The notes: a model not told the origin generated them from the letters alone. A stretch of 42,069 bases of DNA from Bacteroidales bacterium (GCA_003249955.1 QKHS01000064.1:1-42069); one strand, 5' to 3'. Positions 29,930 to 39,295 are shown, numbered from the stretch's first letter. Numbers and translations are program-made.

Positions 29930-30754
29930 TTACTTTTTCCTACTTTCAATTATATACTTGTTGGATTCTTTTTTCTTGCTACGTGTTTTGTAACCTTTAG
30001 CAAGTAAGCCCTTTCTTGAGCGTGGGTGTCCGCCTGAAGATCTTCCTTCTCCACCACCCATTGGGTGATCAACAGGATTCATTACTACACCTCTAACTCT
30101 CGGACGTCTTCCCATCCATCTGGTTCGGCCGGCTTTACCGCTGCTTTCAAGGGCATGGTCAGAATTTGACACTGTCCCGATTGTAGCTTTGCAGGTAATC
30201 AAAATTTTTCTTGTTTCGCCTGAAGGCATTCTAACAATTGCATATTTACCTTCTCTTGATACTAATTGTGCATAAGTACCGGCACTTCTTGCAATAACAG
30301 CGCCCTGTCCGGGTCTGAGCTCAATATTATGAACTACTGTTCCTAACGGAATATCAGCAAGGAATAATGTGTTTCCTAACTCAGGAGCAACTCCTTTGCC
30401 GGATTCCAAAATCTGCCCTACCTGTATACCATTCGGAGCCACGATATATCTTTTCTGACCATCTTCGTAAACAACCAAAGCAATACGAGCCGAACGATTC
30501 GGATCATATTCAATAGTTTTTACTGTTGCCTTCATACCGTCACGTTCTCTTTTAAAATCAATCAGTCGGTAATTTCTCTTGTGACCACCGCCGATATAAC
30601 GCATGGTCATCTTACCCTGATTGTTTCTACCACCGGATTTTCTAATCGGTACCAACAAAGATTTTTCCGGAACAGTACAAGTGATCTCGTCAAATGCACT
30701 GATCGTTTTAAATCTTTGACCCGGTGTTGTCGGATTTAGTTTTCTTAAAGCCAT
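29930..30754 (-). CDS. rplB: 50S ribosomal protein L2
   Basis: A 274-aa protein essential for subunit association and peptidyl-transferase assembly. [17 protein letters not shown], the SH3-like part and [20 protein letters not shown] near the C-terminus identify it. His230 (in VDH) is kept; the following HPHGGG motif of most bacteria reads HPMGGG here (Met232), which I believe is a phylum feature rather than a defect. Confidence 0.98.
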   Translation of the reverse strand: MALRKLNPTTPGQRFKTISAFDEITCTVPEKSLLVPIRKSGGRNNQGKMTMRYIGGGHKRNYRLIDFKRERDGMKATVKTIEYDPNRSARIALVVYEDGQKRYIVAPNGIQVGQILESGKGVAPELGNTLFLADIPLGTVVHNIELRPGQGAVIARSAGTYAQLVSREGKYAIVRMPSGETRKILITCKATIGTVSNSDHALESSGKAGRTRWMGRRPRVRGVVMNPVDHPMGGGEGRSSGGHPRSRKGLLAKGYKTRSKKKESNKYIIESRKK

Positions 30755-30763
30755 CTCTATTCT

Positions 30764-31054
30764 TTAAATATTGCTGTAAAAATCAATTACCTCTCCCTTT
30801 GCCAATGTGATGATTGCTTTTTTGTATGCATTTGTTTTGCCTCTCTGAACACCTGCTTTGGTAAAACGAACCTTGGTTTTTCCACCATAACGCATTGTAT
30901 TAACAGACTCGACATTAACCTCGTACATTTTTTCAATCGCTGCTTTTACTTGCAGTTTATCAGCACGTTTGTCAACAATAAAACCATAACGATTCAAAGT
31001 TTCACCTTGTTTCGTCATTTTTTCGGTTACTATTGGTCTTATTAAAATATCCAT
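30764..31054 (-). CDS. rplW: 50S ribosomal protein L23
   Basis: A 96-aa protein at the exit tunnel, where it docks trigger factor and SRP. It starts MDILIRPIVTEKMTKQGE; VDKRADKLQVKAAIEKMYEV and VNTMRYGGKTK follow the family pattern. Confidence 0.98.
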   Translation of the reverse strand: MDILIRPIVTEKMTKQGETLNRYGFIVDKRADKLQVKAAIEKMYEVNVESVNTMRYGGKTKVRFTKAGVQRGKTNAYKKAIITLAKGEVIDFYSNI

Positions 31055-31066
31055 TTTTTTGTCTTT

Positions 31067-31693
31067 TTAAGCTAAATAATTCTCAAAAACGTCTATTGAC
31101 TTCTCTTCCATCATTAAAATCGAAGCCCACATAATGTCATAAGTGCTTAAATCTGAGGCAGTTACAACATTTACATCCCTTAAATTTCGAGAAGACAAAT
31201 ATACATTTTTATTTGATTCTGCCACAATTAAAAGAATTTTTTTATCACTAAACTTAAAATTATTTTTTAAGCCAATGATATTCTTGGTTTTGATCTCATC
31301 AAACGACAAGTTATCAACAACAAAAATGTTATTTTCTTTTGCACGATATGTTAATGCAGATTTACGCGCCAATCTCTTGAGTTTTTTGTTTAACTTGAAG
31401 TTATAAACTCTTGGTTCCGGACCAAAAACTCTTCCTCCGCCTCTGAATAACGGGCTTTTGATGCTACCAGCTCTGGCAGTACCGGTTCCTTTCTGACGTT
31501 TTAATTTTCTGGTACTTCCGGAAACGAGACCACGATGCAATGATGAATGCGTTCCCTGGCGTTTATTTGCCATATGTTGTTTGCAATCAAGATATATTGC
31601 ATGATCGTTAGGCTCAACTCCAAAGATAGACTCATTGAGTTCTATCTGTCTTCCGGTTTCCTCTCCCGATTTATTATATACTGATACTTTCAT
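31067..31693 (-). CDS. rplD: 50S ribosomal protein L4
   Basis: A 208-aa protein lining the exit tunnel. The extended loop KLKRQKGTGTARAGSIKSP and RGGGRVFGPEPRVY are conserved, and the C-terminal NVVTASDLSTYDIMWASILMM fits. In E. coli L4 controls the S10 operon through a leader; no equivalent leader was recognised here, where rplD is internal. Its ATG overlaps the rplC stop by one nt. Confidence 0.98.
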   Translation of the reverse strand: MKVSVYNKSGEETGRQIELNESIFGVEPNDHAIYLDCKQHMANKRQGTHSSLHRGLVSGSTRKLKRQKGTGTARAGSIKSPLFRGGGRVFGPEPRVYNFKLNKKLKRLARKSALTYRAKENNIFVVDNLSFDEIKTKNIIGLKNNFKFSDKKILLIVAESNKNVYLSSRNLRDVNVVTASDLSTYDIMWASILMMEEKSIDVFENYLA

Positions 31694-32334
31694 TATCTTT
31701 GAATAGTTAAATATGAACCTTTTGACCCGGGAACAGAACCTTTAACAATAACAAGGTTACTTTCCGGAATCACTTTTAAAACTCTCAAACTGATCATTTT
31801 AACGGTATCTCCTCCTGTACGTCCGCCCATACGCATTCCTTTGAATACTCTTGACGGCCATGAAGATGCTCCCAATGATCCTGGTGCTCTAAGGCGGTTA
31901 TGCTGACCATGAGTCGCATCATTAACACCGGAAAAACCGTGTCTTTTTACTACACCCTGAAACCCTTTTCCTTTTGAGGTTCCTGTTACATCACAAAATT
32001 CACCTTCAATAAAAATATCTACAGTGATTTTATCTCCTACCACTACTTCAGCAAAGTCTTCACCTTTCTTAATTTTTCCGAAGTCCTTAAACTCTGCCAA
32101 CTTCCTTTTCGGAGTGGTACCGGCCTTTGCGAAATGGCCTTTCATCGCTTTGGTCGTATGCTTTTCCTTCTTTTCATCGAAAGCCAGCTGCACTGCCTCA
32201 TAACCATCAGTTTCCATATTACGGATCTGGGTTACTACGCAAGGCCCTGCTTCAATAACAGTGCATGGAATGTTTTTTCCCTCAACACTGTAAATGGAAG
32301 TCATACCTACTTTTTTACCAATAATTCCTTGCAT
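31693..32334 (-). CDS. rplC: 50S ribosomal protein L3
   Basis: A 213-aa assembly-initiator protein whose loop reaches the peptidyl-transferase centre. It begins [56 protein letters not shown] and the C-terminal [13 protein letters not shown] identify it. Confidence 0.98.
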   Translation of the reverse strand: MQGIIGKKVGMTSIYSVEGKNIPCTVIEAGPCVVTQIRNMETDGYEAVQLAFDEKKEKHTTKAMKGHFAKAGTTPKRKLAEFKDFGKIKKGEDFAEVVVGDKITVDIFIEGEFCDVTGTSKGKGFQGVVKRHGFSGVNDATHGQHNRLRAPGSLGASSWPSRVFKGMRMGGRTGGDTVKMISLRVLKVIPESNLVIVKGSVPGSKGSYLTIQR

Positions 32335-32353
32335 TTCAATTCTTTTTTAAAAT

Positions 32354-32662
32354 TTAACTCGCTTTAATTTCCACATCTACTCCACTCGGTAATTCTAATT
32401 TCATCAGAGCATCAATCGTTTTTGAAGTCGTACTGTAAATATCAAGTAAACGTTTGTAAGAACTTAGTTCGAACTGTTCTCTTGATTTTTTATTTACGAA
32501 TGTAGAACGATTAACTGTAAAAATACGTTTGTGTGTAGGAAGCGGAATTGGTCCTCTTACTATTGCACCGGTAGTTTTTACGGTCTTAAGAATTTTCTCT
32601 GCTGATTTGTCAACCAAATTGTGGTCGTAAGATTTCAGCTTAATTCTGATTTTTTGATTCAT
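32354..32662 (-). CDS. rpsJ: 30S ribosomal protein S10 (NusE)
   Basis: A 102-aa protein of the 30S head that also acts as NusE in antitermination. [38 protein letters not shown] and [11 protein letters not shown] are standard. It directly follows fusA (15 nt), so the usual promoter upstream of S10 is missing and it depends on the str promoter or on an internal one. Confidence 0.98.
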   Translation of the reverse strand: MNQKIRIKLKSYDHNLVDKSAEKILKTVKTTGAIVRGPIPLPTHKRIFTVNRSTFVNKKSREQFELSSYKRLLDIYSTTSKTIDALMKLELPSGVDVEIKAS

Positions 32663-32677
32663 ACTATTCTTCTATTA

Positions 32678-34783
32678 TTAAAAAATAAACTTTCTGCTAT
32701 TTACTAATTCTTCCAATACATCAGCAGGCACTCTCTCATAATGTGAGAATTCCATACTGAACATTGCCCGGCCTGAACTTATTGTGCGCAATGCTGTCAC
32801 ATATCCGAACTGCTCAGACATCGGTACTTTTGCTTTTAGTACACGATGTAATCCTTTTTGATCCATTCCTTCTATCGTGGCACGACGACGGTTAAGATCT
32901 GCACTTATATCTCCAAGATATTCTTCAGGTGTTACAATTTCAAGTTTCATTACCGGTTCAAGAATTGTGCTTTTCAGTTTTTTTGATGCTTCACTGAAGC
33001 ACATTCCTGCTGCAATCTGAAATGCCAAAGGATCACTATCAACATTATGATAACTTCCGTCAACAAGTTCCACTTTCATGCTATGAACAGGATAACCTCC
33101 GATAGGCCCGTTCATCATAGCTTCCCGGAAACCTTTTTCAACTGCAGTAATGTACTCTTTAGGTAATTTACCTCCGGTAATACTGTTTGTAAACACAAGC
33201 CCTGTTACATCTCTGTCATTAACAGTTCCTATATTTACAGTAATATCAGCAAATCTGCCCTTGCCGCCGGTTTGCTTTTTAAATATATAATTATGTCTGA
33301 TGTTATCAAGGAATTCTTCTTTGTAATTAACCTGTGGTTTTCCCTGATTTATTTTAAGTCCGAATTCTCTGACCAAACGATCTATGATAATCTCAAGGTG
33401 TAATTCACCCATCCCGCTTACCAGAGTTTGACCGGAAACTTCGTCGTATCTTATTGTAAATGTAGGATCTTCTTCTGCCAATTTCGCCAGAGCCTGAACA
33501 AGTTTTTCAAGGTCGGCCTGGTATTGAGCTTCAACAGCAATTGATATCACAGGCTCAGGGAATTGCATCTTGTCAAAGATTACCGGTTTGTTCTCATCAC
33601 AAAGGGTATCTCCTGTTATAACTTCTTTTAACCCGACAATTGCGCAGATATCTCCTGCCTCTATACTCTCAATCTGCGTTTGCTTATTTGAGTGCATCTG
33701 GAAAATCCTGGTAACTCTCTCTTTTTTCCCGCTACGGACATTATAAATCATTTGCCCGGTTTTGATCTCCCCGCTATATATCCTCAGATAAGCAAGTTTA
33801 CCGACAAATGTATTAGCAGCAATTTTAAAGCACATTGCAGCTAATGGTCCTTTCGCGTCAGGATGACGAACAACAAGTTCGTCTGTTTTGGGATGATGTC
33901 CTGTTATTGCATCAACATCTAACGGAGAAGGTAAATAATCACAAACAGCATTAAGCAAAAGCTGAACTCCTTTATTTTTAAATGCCGAACCGCACAACAC
34001 AGGAACATATTTTCCGTTAACTACAGACTTTCTCAACAGATTTTTAAATTCCTGTATCGAAATTTTTGTTCTGTCTTCAAAAAACATTTCCAACATCTGA
34101 TCATCACCTTCGATAACAGTTTCGATAAGCTTTTCACGATATGCCAAAACCTCATCTTTCATATCTTCAGGCACGTCAGTAACTTCGTAATTTACGCCTA
34201 AAGATTCATCGTCATCATGCCAGACATATGCTTTTTCTTCAATAAGATCAATTACCCCGGTAAAACTATCTTCTTCTCCAATAGGCAATTGCATTATCAA
34301 AGGCTTTGCTCCCAGCTTTTCCTCTATCTGCTGAACTACACCTATAAAATCTGCCCCTGAACGGTCCATTTTATTTACAAATGCCAATCTGGGGACATTG
34401 TAGCGGTTTGCCTGATGCCAGACTGTTTCACTTTGTGGCTCAACACCTCCTACTGCACAAAAAACAGCAATCGCTCCATCAAGAATTCTTAAGGAGCGCT
34501 CTACTTCTACAGTGAAGTCAACATGACCTGGGGTGTCAATAATATTTATCTTATACTTACTGTCATCGACATTCCAGAATGTCGTGGTAGCGGCAGAAGT
34601 GATTGTTATTCCTCTCTCCTGCTCCTGTACCATCCAGTCCATCGTGGCAGTACCTTCATGAACTTCTCCGATCTTGTAATTAATCCCGGTATAATACAAA
34701 ATGCGCTCAGTAGTCGTGGTTTTACCCGCGTCTATATGAGCCATTATGCCTATATTTCTGGTATTTACAAGATTAAAACTCAT
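32678..34783 (-). CDS. fusA: Elongation factor G
   Basis: A 701-aa translocase GTPase with five domains. G1 AHIDAGKT (15-22), [11 protein letters not shown] switch I, DTPGHVDF and NKMD are all intact, followed by the domain II-V sequence ([33 protein letters not shown]). The length and the intact switch/G motifs fit canonical EF-G rather than a tetracycline-protection protein or RF3. Confidence 0.98.
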   Translation of the reverse strand: MSFNLVNTRNIGIMAHIDAGKTTTTERILYYTGINYKIGEVHEGTATMDWMVQEQERGITITSAATTTFWNVDDSKYKINIIDTPGHVDFTVEVERSLRILDGAIAVFCAVGGVEPQSETVWHQANRYNVPRLAFVNKMDRSGADFIGVVQQIEEKLGAKPLIMQLPIGEEDSFTGVIDLIEEKAYVWHDDDESLGVNYEVTDVPEDMKDEVLAYREKLIETVIEGDDQMLEMFFEDRTKISIQEFKNLLRKSVVNGKYVPVLCGSAFKNKGVQLLLNAVCDYLPSPLDVDAITGHHPKTDELVVRHPDAKGPLAAMCFKIAANTFVGKLAYLRIYSGEIKTGQMIYNVRSGKKERVTRIFQMHSNKQTQIESIEAGDICAIVGLKEVITGDTLCDENKPVIFDKMQFPEPVISIAVEAQYQADLEKLVQALAKLAEEDPTFTIRYDEVSGQTLVSGMGELHLEIIIDRLVREFGLKINQGKPQVNYKEEFLDNIRHNYIFKKQTGGKGRFADITVNIGTVNDRDVTGLVFTNSITGGKLPKEYITAVEKGFREAMMNGPIGGYPVHSMKVELVDGSYHNVDSDPLAFQIAAGMCFSEASKKLKSTILEPVMKLEIVTPEEYLGDISADLNRRRATIEGMDQKGLHRVLKAKVPMSEQFGYVTALRTISSGRAMFSMEFSHYERVPADVLEELVNSRKFIF

Positions 34784-34795
34784 TGAAAGGCGATA

Positions 34796-35272
34796 TTAAA
34801 ATCTGAAGTGAGAGAAAGCTTTATTAGCTTCAGCCATTCTGTGAGTATCTTCTTTTTTCTTGAATGCAGCACCCTCATTGTTGTATGCAGCCAGAATTTC
34901 AGCGGCAAGTTTTTCTGCCATTGAACGACCACTACGTTTACGGGCATATAACAACATCCATTTGTGACTAACTGAAATTTTTCTGTCAGCACGGATTTCT
35001 GTAGGTACCTGAAAAGTAGCTCCACCAATTCTGCGGCTCTTTACCTCAACAGAAGGAGTGATATTATCCAAAGCTTTTCTCCATATTTCAAGAGGTGCTT
35101 CTTCAGAGTCTTTCATTTTCTTTTCAATAATATCCATACATTCGTAAAAAATCTTAAAAGAAGTTGATTTTTTACCATCCCACATCATATCATTAACAAA
35201 TCTGGTTACCCTTGAATCGTTAAATTTAGGATCCGGTAATATCGTTCTTTTCTTTGGTCTTGACTTCCTCAT
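34796..35272 (-). CDS. rpsG: 30S ribosomal protein S7
   Basis: A 158-aa primary 16S rRNA binder of the head, next to the E-site. [20 protein letters not shown], the [12 protein letters not shown] motif and the C-terminal [20 protein letters not shown] are typical. It represses the str operon in E. coli; this is not testable from the sequence here. Confidence 0.98.
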   Translation of the reverse strand: MRKSRPKKRTILPDPKFNDSRVTRFVNDMMWDGKKSTSFKIFYECMDIIEKKMKDSEEAPLEIWRKALDNITPSVEVKSRRIGGATFQVPTEIRADRKISVSHKWMLLYARKRSGRSMAEKLAAEILAAYNNEGAAFKKKEDTHRMAEANKAFSHFRF

Positions 35273-35295
35273 TTTATTTCAAATTATAAACTTTA

Positions 35296-35709
35296 CTATT
35301 TTTTCTTGCCTTTTGTTGCAGCAGCAGCGGCAGCACCTTTCTTAGGTCTCTTTGTTCCGTATTTTGAACGTCTTTGATTACGGCCATCAACACCAGCAGT
35401 ATCCAAAGCGCCACGAACAACGTGATATCTTACACCAGGTAAATCTTTTACTCTTCCACCACGTACCAGAACAATAGAGTGTTCCTGTAAATTGTGTCCT
35501 TCGCCCGGAATATAAGCATTTACTTCTTTTCCGTTTGTTAATCTTACTCTGGCCACTTTACGCATTGCCGAATTTGGCTTCTTGGGTGTTGTTGTATATA
35601 CTCTGGTACATACACCTCTGCGTTGCGGACATGAATCCAATGCCGGTGATTTGCTCTTGTCAATGGTTACCAGCCTACCTTTTCTTACTAATTGTTGTAT
35701 TGTTGGCAT
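35296..35709 (-). CDS. rpsL: 30S ribosomal protein S12
   Basis: A 137-aa decoding-centre protein and the first gene of the operon. [31 protein letters not shown] and [13 protein letters not shown] are present. Lys43 and Lys88, the classic streptomycin-resistance positions, are wild type. An Ala/Lys tail ([13 protein letters not shown]) ends it. A strong promoter lies 49 nt upstream. Confidence 0.98.
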   Translation of the reverse strand: MPTIQQLVRKGRLVTIDKSKSPALDSCPQRRGVCTRVYTTTPKKPNSAMRKVARVRLTNGKEVNAYIPGEGHNLQEHSIVLVRGGRVKDLPGVRYHVVRGALDTAGVDGRNQRRSKYGTKRPKKGAAAAAATKGKKK

Positions 35710-35757
35710 AAAACCTGTTAATTTTTAATTTCAACTACTTTATAAATTTTTGGACTG

Positions 35758-35787
35758 CAAAGGTAGATTATTTTTTTTTATTAACAA
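35758..35787 (-). promoter_or_regulatory. rpsL/ribosomal operon promoter, TTG-N19-TACCTTTG
   Basis: On the minus strand TTG (35785-35787) is followed after 19 nt by TACCTTTG (35758-35765), a perfect Bacteroidota promoter. The next bases, CAGTCC, are the same as at the rpsT promoter. The leader to the rpsL ATG is about 45 nt. Confidence 0.85.
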
Positions 35788-35800
35788 CATAAGTGTTAAT
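35780..35800. repeat. 7-bp inverted repeat over rpsL -33 element
   Basis: ATTAACA (35780-35786) and TGTTAAT (35794-35800) are perfect reverse complements with a 7-nt spacer. The proximal arm covers the -33 TTG of the rpsL promoter, so this is a plausible operator, although AT-rich chance matches are possible. Confidence 0.5.
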
Positions 35801-35817
35801 TTTTTTTATTAATTTCT

Positions 35818-35848
35818 GTTATCAACATCTTTTCAGATTGTTGATAAC
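35818..35848. repeat. Perfect 10-bp inverted repeat, DnaA-box-like arms
   Basis: GTTATCAACA (35818-35827) and TGTTGATAAC (35839-35848) are exact reverse complements separated by 11 nt. Each arm contains TTATCAACA, one base from the DnaA box TTATCCACA. It lies about 30-60 nt upstream of the rpsL -33 element. Confidence 0.6.
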
Positions 35849-36018
35849 TAATTTTAATACTGAAAATAAGGGAAAACATAGCAATTTTTATCTGCATTTT
35901 TCCCTCCGTAAAATATAGTTTGTTAATATTTTCTTCCTGCCTTATTGAAAATTCTGAAAATTTCAACCTTTTTTAAAGTAATCAAACATGATTTTTATTC
36001 GCGAATCAAATAAGGCAT

Positions 36019-36026
36019 TATATTTG
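36019..36026 (+). promoter_or_regulatory. -7 element for beta-helix lipoprotein
   Basis: TATATTTG, an exact TAnnTTTG, 31 nt before the ATG at 36058. No TTG is present at the ideal -33 spacing. Confidence 0.5.
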
Positions 36027-36057
36027 TAAAAATTAACCGGACTAAAAACTATATGTT

Positions 36058-37152
36058 ATGAAAAACTATTTTTTATTAATATTAATAGGTATAACCTTAA
36101 CTGGATTATTTCTCACTTCCTGTGACCCTTCTGACCCTGTTCAGAATGATAAAGTTATAGAAGTATCATCAGATATTACAACTGCAACAGTCTGGTCCGG
36201 CGATAAGATTTATGTAATCAGAAAATTTGACTTTTCAGTAGATGCAGAATTAACCATAGAAGCCGGAGCGATTATAAAATTCCCGACTGAAGCTAAATTT
36301 ATGACCGTTTCCGGTAATGGAAAAATCAATGCAAACGGATCTGCAACTTCACCAATCATATTTACATCATATAAAGATGACAACAGCGGAGGTGACACAA
36401 ATAACGACGGAACAACTACAACTGCCGCAACAGGGGATTGGGGAAATATTGATCTGAACGGGACATCCGGATCTGTTTTTAATTATTGCAAATTTTTATA
36501 TGGCGGAAACGGGACATCACCCAGCTCAACTCTTGAAATGGGTGGAGAATCTATGGCCACAATACAGAATTCCACATTTGCTTTTAATGGCGGCGGCAAA
36601 AACGGCAACTATTATATAGGAGCCTTAAATGCTGACAACGCAGATGCAACATCAATTATCCGCAACAACACATTTTATAATAACAATCTCCCTATTACAA
36701 TAAATGCCGAAATTGATATGGATAACTCTAACCAGTTTTCTTACGGAGAAAATAAAAATACCAATAATGCTATTTACGTTTCCCGTAATATTGAGAAAAA
36801 TACCAGTTGGACGGAGGATGAAGTTGCTTTTGTAATTACATCTGAAAACATGAGTGTTGGCATTGGTAAAACATTAACTTTAGGAGACAATGTAGTTCTC
36901 AAATTTGTAGAAGGATCTGCACTGACATTATTATCCGGGGAGTCTGCTATGCCCAATTATGACGGAACAGGCGTATATTACACTTCGCTGAAAGATGACG
37001 AACTTCTCGGAGATTCAAACGGAGACGGTAGTTTAAGTTCTCCGGCATCTGCAGACTGGACAGGCATTTTCCTTGACAGTTGGAAAAGTACCGGATATGC
37101 TACCTGGCCAAACATCAAATACAATGATCCTAACGCTTCATCAAAAAAATAA
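36058..37152 (+). CDS. Beta-helix-like lipoprotein with duplicated Asp/Asn loops
   Basis: A 364-aa protein with a signal peptide and lipobox LTSC (Cys22). The mature region has short beta units with a repeating polar/hydrophobic pattern, as in right-handed parallel beta-helices (LTIEAGAIIKF, ATIQNSTFAFNGGG, SIIRNNTFYNNNLPI). Two related segments at about 104-131 and 310-337 share S.KDD...GD.N.DG......DW..I.L, with DxNxDG calcium-loop-like motifs. No polysaccharide-lyase active site is evident. It is probably a surface or periplasmic adhesion or binding protein (inference). A consensus -7 element precedes it and a hairpin terminator follows at 37156. Confidence 0.75.
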   Translation: MKNYFLLILIGITLTGLFLTSCDPSDPVQNDKVIEVSSDITTATVWSGDKIYVIRKFDFSVDAELTIEAGAIIKFPTEAKFMTVSGNGKINANGSATSPIIFTSYKDDNSGGDTNNDGTTTTAATGDWGNIDLNGTSGSVFNYCKFLYGGNGTSPSSTLEMGGESMATIQNSTFAFNGGGKNGNYYIGALNADNADATSIIRNNTFYNNNLPITINAEIDMDNSNQFSYGENKNTNNAIYVSRNIEKNTSWTEDEVAFVITSENMSVGIGKTLTLGDNVVLKFVEGSALTLLSGESAMPNYDGTGVYYTSLKDDELLGDSNGDGSLSSPASADWTGIFLDSWKSTGYATWPNIKYNDPNASSKK

Positions 37153-37155
37153 TTT

Positions 37156-37176
37156 AAAGGGCTAAGGCCCTTTTTT
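37156..37176 (+). terminator. Terminator, possibly bidirectional
   Basis: AAAGGGC and GCCCTTT form a 7-bp stem with a TAAG loop, followed by a T tract on the plus strand. A-rich sequence on the other side gives a weaker U tract for the convergent minus-strand gene. Confidence 0.8.
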
Positions 37177-38119
37177 ATTTCCAGATAAACTCAGAAATAT
37201 CAATATTTCCACCACTTATAATGACACCGGCATTTTTACCGTAAAAAATATCCGGATTGTTTATTATTGCAGCAAGTCCCACCGCACCCGATGGTTCAAC
37301 AACAATTTTTAAGTTCTCATAAATCATTCGCATTGCAGAATAAATATTATCTTCACCACAAAGAATAATATCATCAACCTTTTCTTTAATAATTTCAAAA
37401 GTTTTATCTCCAAGAGATGTCAATAACCCATCGGCAATTGTTAGTGGATTTGTTTGAGGAATAATATATCCTGCTTTAAATGAGCGAAAAGCGTCATCGG
37501 CCATATCCGGCTCTGCTCCAAAAACTTTTATTTTAGGCGAAAGTTCTTTTGCCGACAATGCCGTTCCTGAAAGCAATCCTCCACCACCTACAGGAGCAAC
37601 AATCATATCGGGCTCTTTTCCCAACTGATTCAAAAACTCATAAGCACATGTAGCCTGACCTGTAATTATCCTGTAATCATTATAAGGATGAATAAATTCA
37701 GCACCTGTTTCATCAATTACCTTTGCAGAGCTGGTTTCCCTGGCTTCAAGTATCGGGACACAAAAAACAATATTCCCGCCATATTCCTTCACGGCATTGA
37801 TTTTAACCTTTGGGGCATTCTCCGGCATAACAATATATGCTGTAGTTCCGAACAACTTTGCCGCCAACGATAAAGCCTGAGCATGATTCCCTGATGAATG
37901 CGTAACTACACCATATTTTAAAACATCTCCGGATAAACTGCTTACAGCATTTAAAGCTCCGCGGAATTTAAATGCTCCGGTTTTTTGCATATTCTCGCAT
38001 TTAAAAAAAATATTACAACCACATATCTTGTTTATTCTTGTTGAAGTTAATACCGGAGTTTTTATAGCGTACGGCAGTATTTTATCTGCTGCTTCAATAA
38101 TCTTATTAATTGTAATCAT
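37175..38119 (-). CDS. PLP-dependent threonine/serine dehydratase-like enzyme
   Basis: A 314-aa fold-type II PLP enzyme that would eliminate water and ammonia from threonine or serine (2-oxobutyrate or pyruvate as product). Schiff-base Lys51 lies in TGAFKFRGA; SSGNHAQ (75-81) binds the substrate carboxylate and the glycine loop GGGGLL (178-183) the PLP phosphate. It lacks the C-terminal ACT-like regulatory domain of biosynthetic IlvA, so it resembles catabolic TdcB or serine racemase; the substrate cannot be decided. It follows yraN after 5 nt, and the two are probably co-transcribed. Confidence 0.85.
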   Translation of the reverse strand: MITINKIIEAADKILPYAIKTPVLTSTRINKICGCNIFFKCENMQKTGAFKFRGALNAVSSLSGDVLKYGVVTHSSGNHAQALSLAAKLFGTTAYIVMPENAPKVKINAVKEYGGNIVFCVPILEARETSSAKVIDETGAEFIHPYNDYRIITGQATCAYEFLNQLGKEPDMIVAPVGGGGLLSGTALSAKELSPKIKVFGAEPDMADDAFRSFKAGYIIPQTNPLTIADGLLTSLGDKTFEIIKEKVDDIILCGEDNIYSAMRMIYENLKIVVEPSGAVGLAAIINNPDIFYGKNAGVIISGGNIDISEFIWK

Positions 38120-38124
38120 AAATT

Positions 38125-38481
38125 TTATGGGTAAAATGCTTCAATAATATGATCTGTCTCTGTTCCTTCTTTTAAAAATAAAACTGAAATTATATCGAAC
38201 CGGCTTTCTCCCTGATAATTTGTCTCTGAAATATATGATTCGGCGGCACTTATTAAAAGTTTTTGCTTTTTCTTTGTTACAAATTCCTCGGGATTTCCCC
38301 AGTAATTTTCTGTTCTCGATTTGACTTCAATAAATACCAGACAATCCCCGTCCTGTGCAATAATATCAATTTCCTTATGCTTAAAAGTCCAGTTAGCAGC
38401 AATAATTTTATAACCTTTTGAGGCTATAAATTTTTGCGCAACTTCTTCCCCTTTTTTCCCAAGCAGGTTGTGATCAGCCAT
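38125..38481 (-). CDS. YraN/UPF0102 family endonuclease-like protein
   Basis: A 118-aa protein with the conserved LGKKGEEVAQKFIASKGYKI start, KEIDIIAQDGD and FIEVKSR (Glu37, Asp39 and Glu52/Lys54), the nuclease-like signature of the UPF0102/YraN family, whose precise role is unknown. An in-frame ATG at 38520 would extend it by 13 residues, but a terminator hairpin with its T tract lies between (38482-38509), and the family starts near MADHNLLG, so 38481 is the better start. It is 5 nt upstream of the PLP dehydratase. Confidence 0.85.
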   Translation of the reverse strand: MADHNLLGKKGEEVAQKFIASKGYKIIAANWTFKHKEIDIIAQDGDCLVFIEVKSRTENYWGNPEEFVTKKKQKLLISAAESYISETNYQGESRFDIISVLFLKEGTETDHIIEAFYP

Positions 38482-38509
38482 AAAAAAATCCCGATTAAAA
38501 ACCGGGATT
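38482..38509 (-). terminator. Terminator abutting the yraN start codon
   Basis: On the minus strand AATCCCG and CGGGATT form a 7-bp stem around a 9-nt loop, followed by a T tract (38482-38488) that ends exactly at the yraN ATG (38481). It lies 26 nt after the T9SS protein stop. Confidence 0.75.
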
Positions 38510-38534
38510 AAAGATAGCAATATTTTTTTACTAT

Positions 38535-39251
38535 TTAGTGTGTGACTACTAACTTGATGGTTTTCTCAATCTTACCTTCATTGAAAAGACGGCAGAAATA
38601 ATATCCGTTCTCCCATTTACTGCAATCAATATTAACCTGATTTGCAGAACCTGAATTTATTCTGGCAACAGACTTCCCTAAAACATTAAAGACTTCAACA
38701 ACTGCTTTACTTCCGTAATTGTGTTCAATTGTAAAGTTATTTCTGGCAGGATTCGGATAAACACTGAAATCTCTTGCTATACTTGTATTAATCGAAGTTT
38801 GTGTCGAATATGTAACAATGACATAAACGAAATCAGACTCATTTGCAGTATTATAAACTTTATATCTTACTGTAGAAACCCCTGAATTAGATCCCTGATC
38901 AAAATGCATTGCTGCCGGTCCGGATATCTCATTAGGATTTAAAACAAATGTCGGAGTTGTTGAAGAAGTAACACACGCCCCACCGCTTGTTTCTGTTGCA
39001 GGAGAACACATAGAATCAAAAGAGCCTGAAACAGGACCTTCCAGAAAAGTTTTGCTTATTTTTGCAGAAATAATACTGCCTGTAAGATTTTGTACTTTTA
39101 TATCAAACTCTACTTCATTATTCACAGTTATCGGAACAATAATTGTATTTCCGGTAATAACCTCATCAGAATCGTTTAATATGGCAAAAGATTGTGCATT
39201 AGCCAGATTAACAGTTAAAACACAAGACAAGAGAATAAATAATTTTTTCAT
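38535..39251 (-). CDS. Secreted protein with T9SS C-terminal sorting domain
   Basis: A 238-aa protein. A signal peptide (1-20, ending ANAQ) is followed by a short Ig-like beta region (about 25-150) with two cysteines (CSPATETSGGAC), and then the T9SS type A sorting domain (about 162-238): FSVYPNPARNNFTI, VVEVFNVLGKSVA, WENGYYFCRLF and a terminal KTIKLVVTH strand. It would be exported by the type IX system, with the domain cleaved or anchored at the surface. The function of the mature part is unknown. A consensus -7 element lies 16 nt upstream. Confidence 0.85.
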   Translation of the reverse strand: MKKLFILLSCVLTVNLANAQSFAILNDSDEVITGNTIIVPITVNNEVEFDIKVQNLTGSIISAKISKTFLEGPVSGSFDSMCSPATETSGGACVTSSTTPTFVLNPNEISGPAAMHFDQGSNSGVSTVRYKVYNTANESDFVYVIVTYSTQTSINTSIARDFSVYPNPARNNFTIEHNYGSKAVVEVFNVLGKSVARINSGSANQVNIDCSKWENGYYFCRLFNEGKIEKTIKLVVTH

Positions 39252-39266
39252 AAAATTTCATTTTTT

Positions 39267-39295
39267 CAAAGATAATTATAATTTTAAAACGACAA
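39267..39295 (-). promoter_or_regulatory. Promoter of minus-strand T9SS protein
   Basis: On the minus strand TTG (39293-39295) is followed after 18 nt by TATCTTTG (39267-39274), an exact TAnnTTTG, 16 nt before the ATG. The leader would be very short. Confidence 0.62.

Larger units (their letters stand above)
17967..35709 (-). other. Merged str-S10-spc-alpha ribosomal superoperon
   Basis: Thirty-three genes run leftwards from rpsL to rplQ with no gap larger than 36 nt and two 1-nt overlaps (rplC/rplD, rplX/rplE). Order: rpsL rpsG fusA rpsJ rplC rplD rplW rplB rpsS rplV rpsC rplP rpmC rpsQ rplN rplX rplE rpsN rpsH rplF rplR rpsE rpmD rplO secY map infA rpmJ rpsM rpsK rpsD rpoA rplQ. tuf is absent between fusA and rpsJ and adk is absent after secY. 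One strong promoter is visible upstream of rpsL and one likely terminator after rplQ; internal promoters are not excluded. Confidence 0.93.
35710..36057. other. Divergent regulatory region between rpsL and beta-helix lipoprotein
   Basis: 348 nt with no gene. It holds the rpsL promoter and an inverted repeat over its -33 element, a separate perfect 10-bp inverted repeat at 35818-35848, and a -7 element for the plus-strand lipoprotein at 36019-36026. The rest is AT-rich without other recognised signals. Confidence 0.7.

Noticed and set aside
30051-30063. L2 HPMGGG instead of HPHGGG as a damaging change
   Set aside because: The neighbouring functional His230 is intact and the Met form appears normal for this phylum as far as I recall.
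17967-35709. CRISPR array, tRNA genes or mobile element within or beside the ribosomal block
   Set aside because: No repeated spacers, cloverleaf or transposase sequence was seen; the gene order is the normal conserved one.
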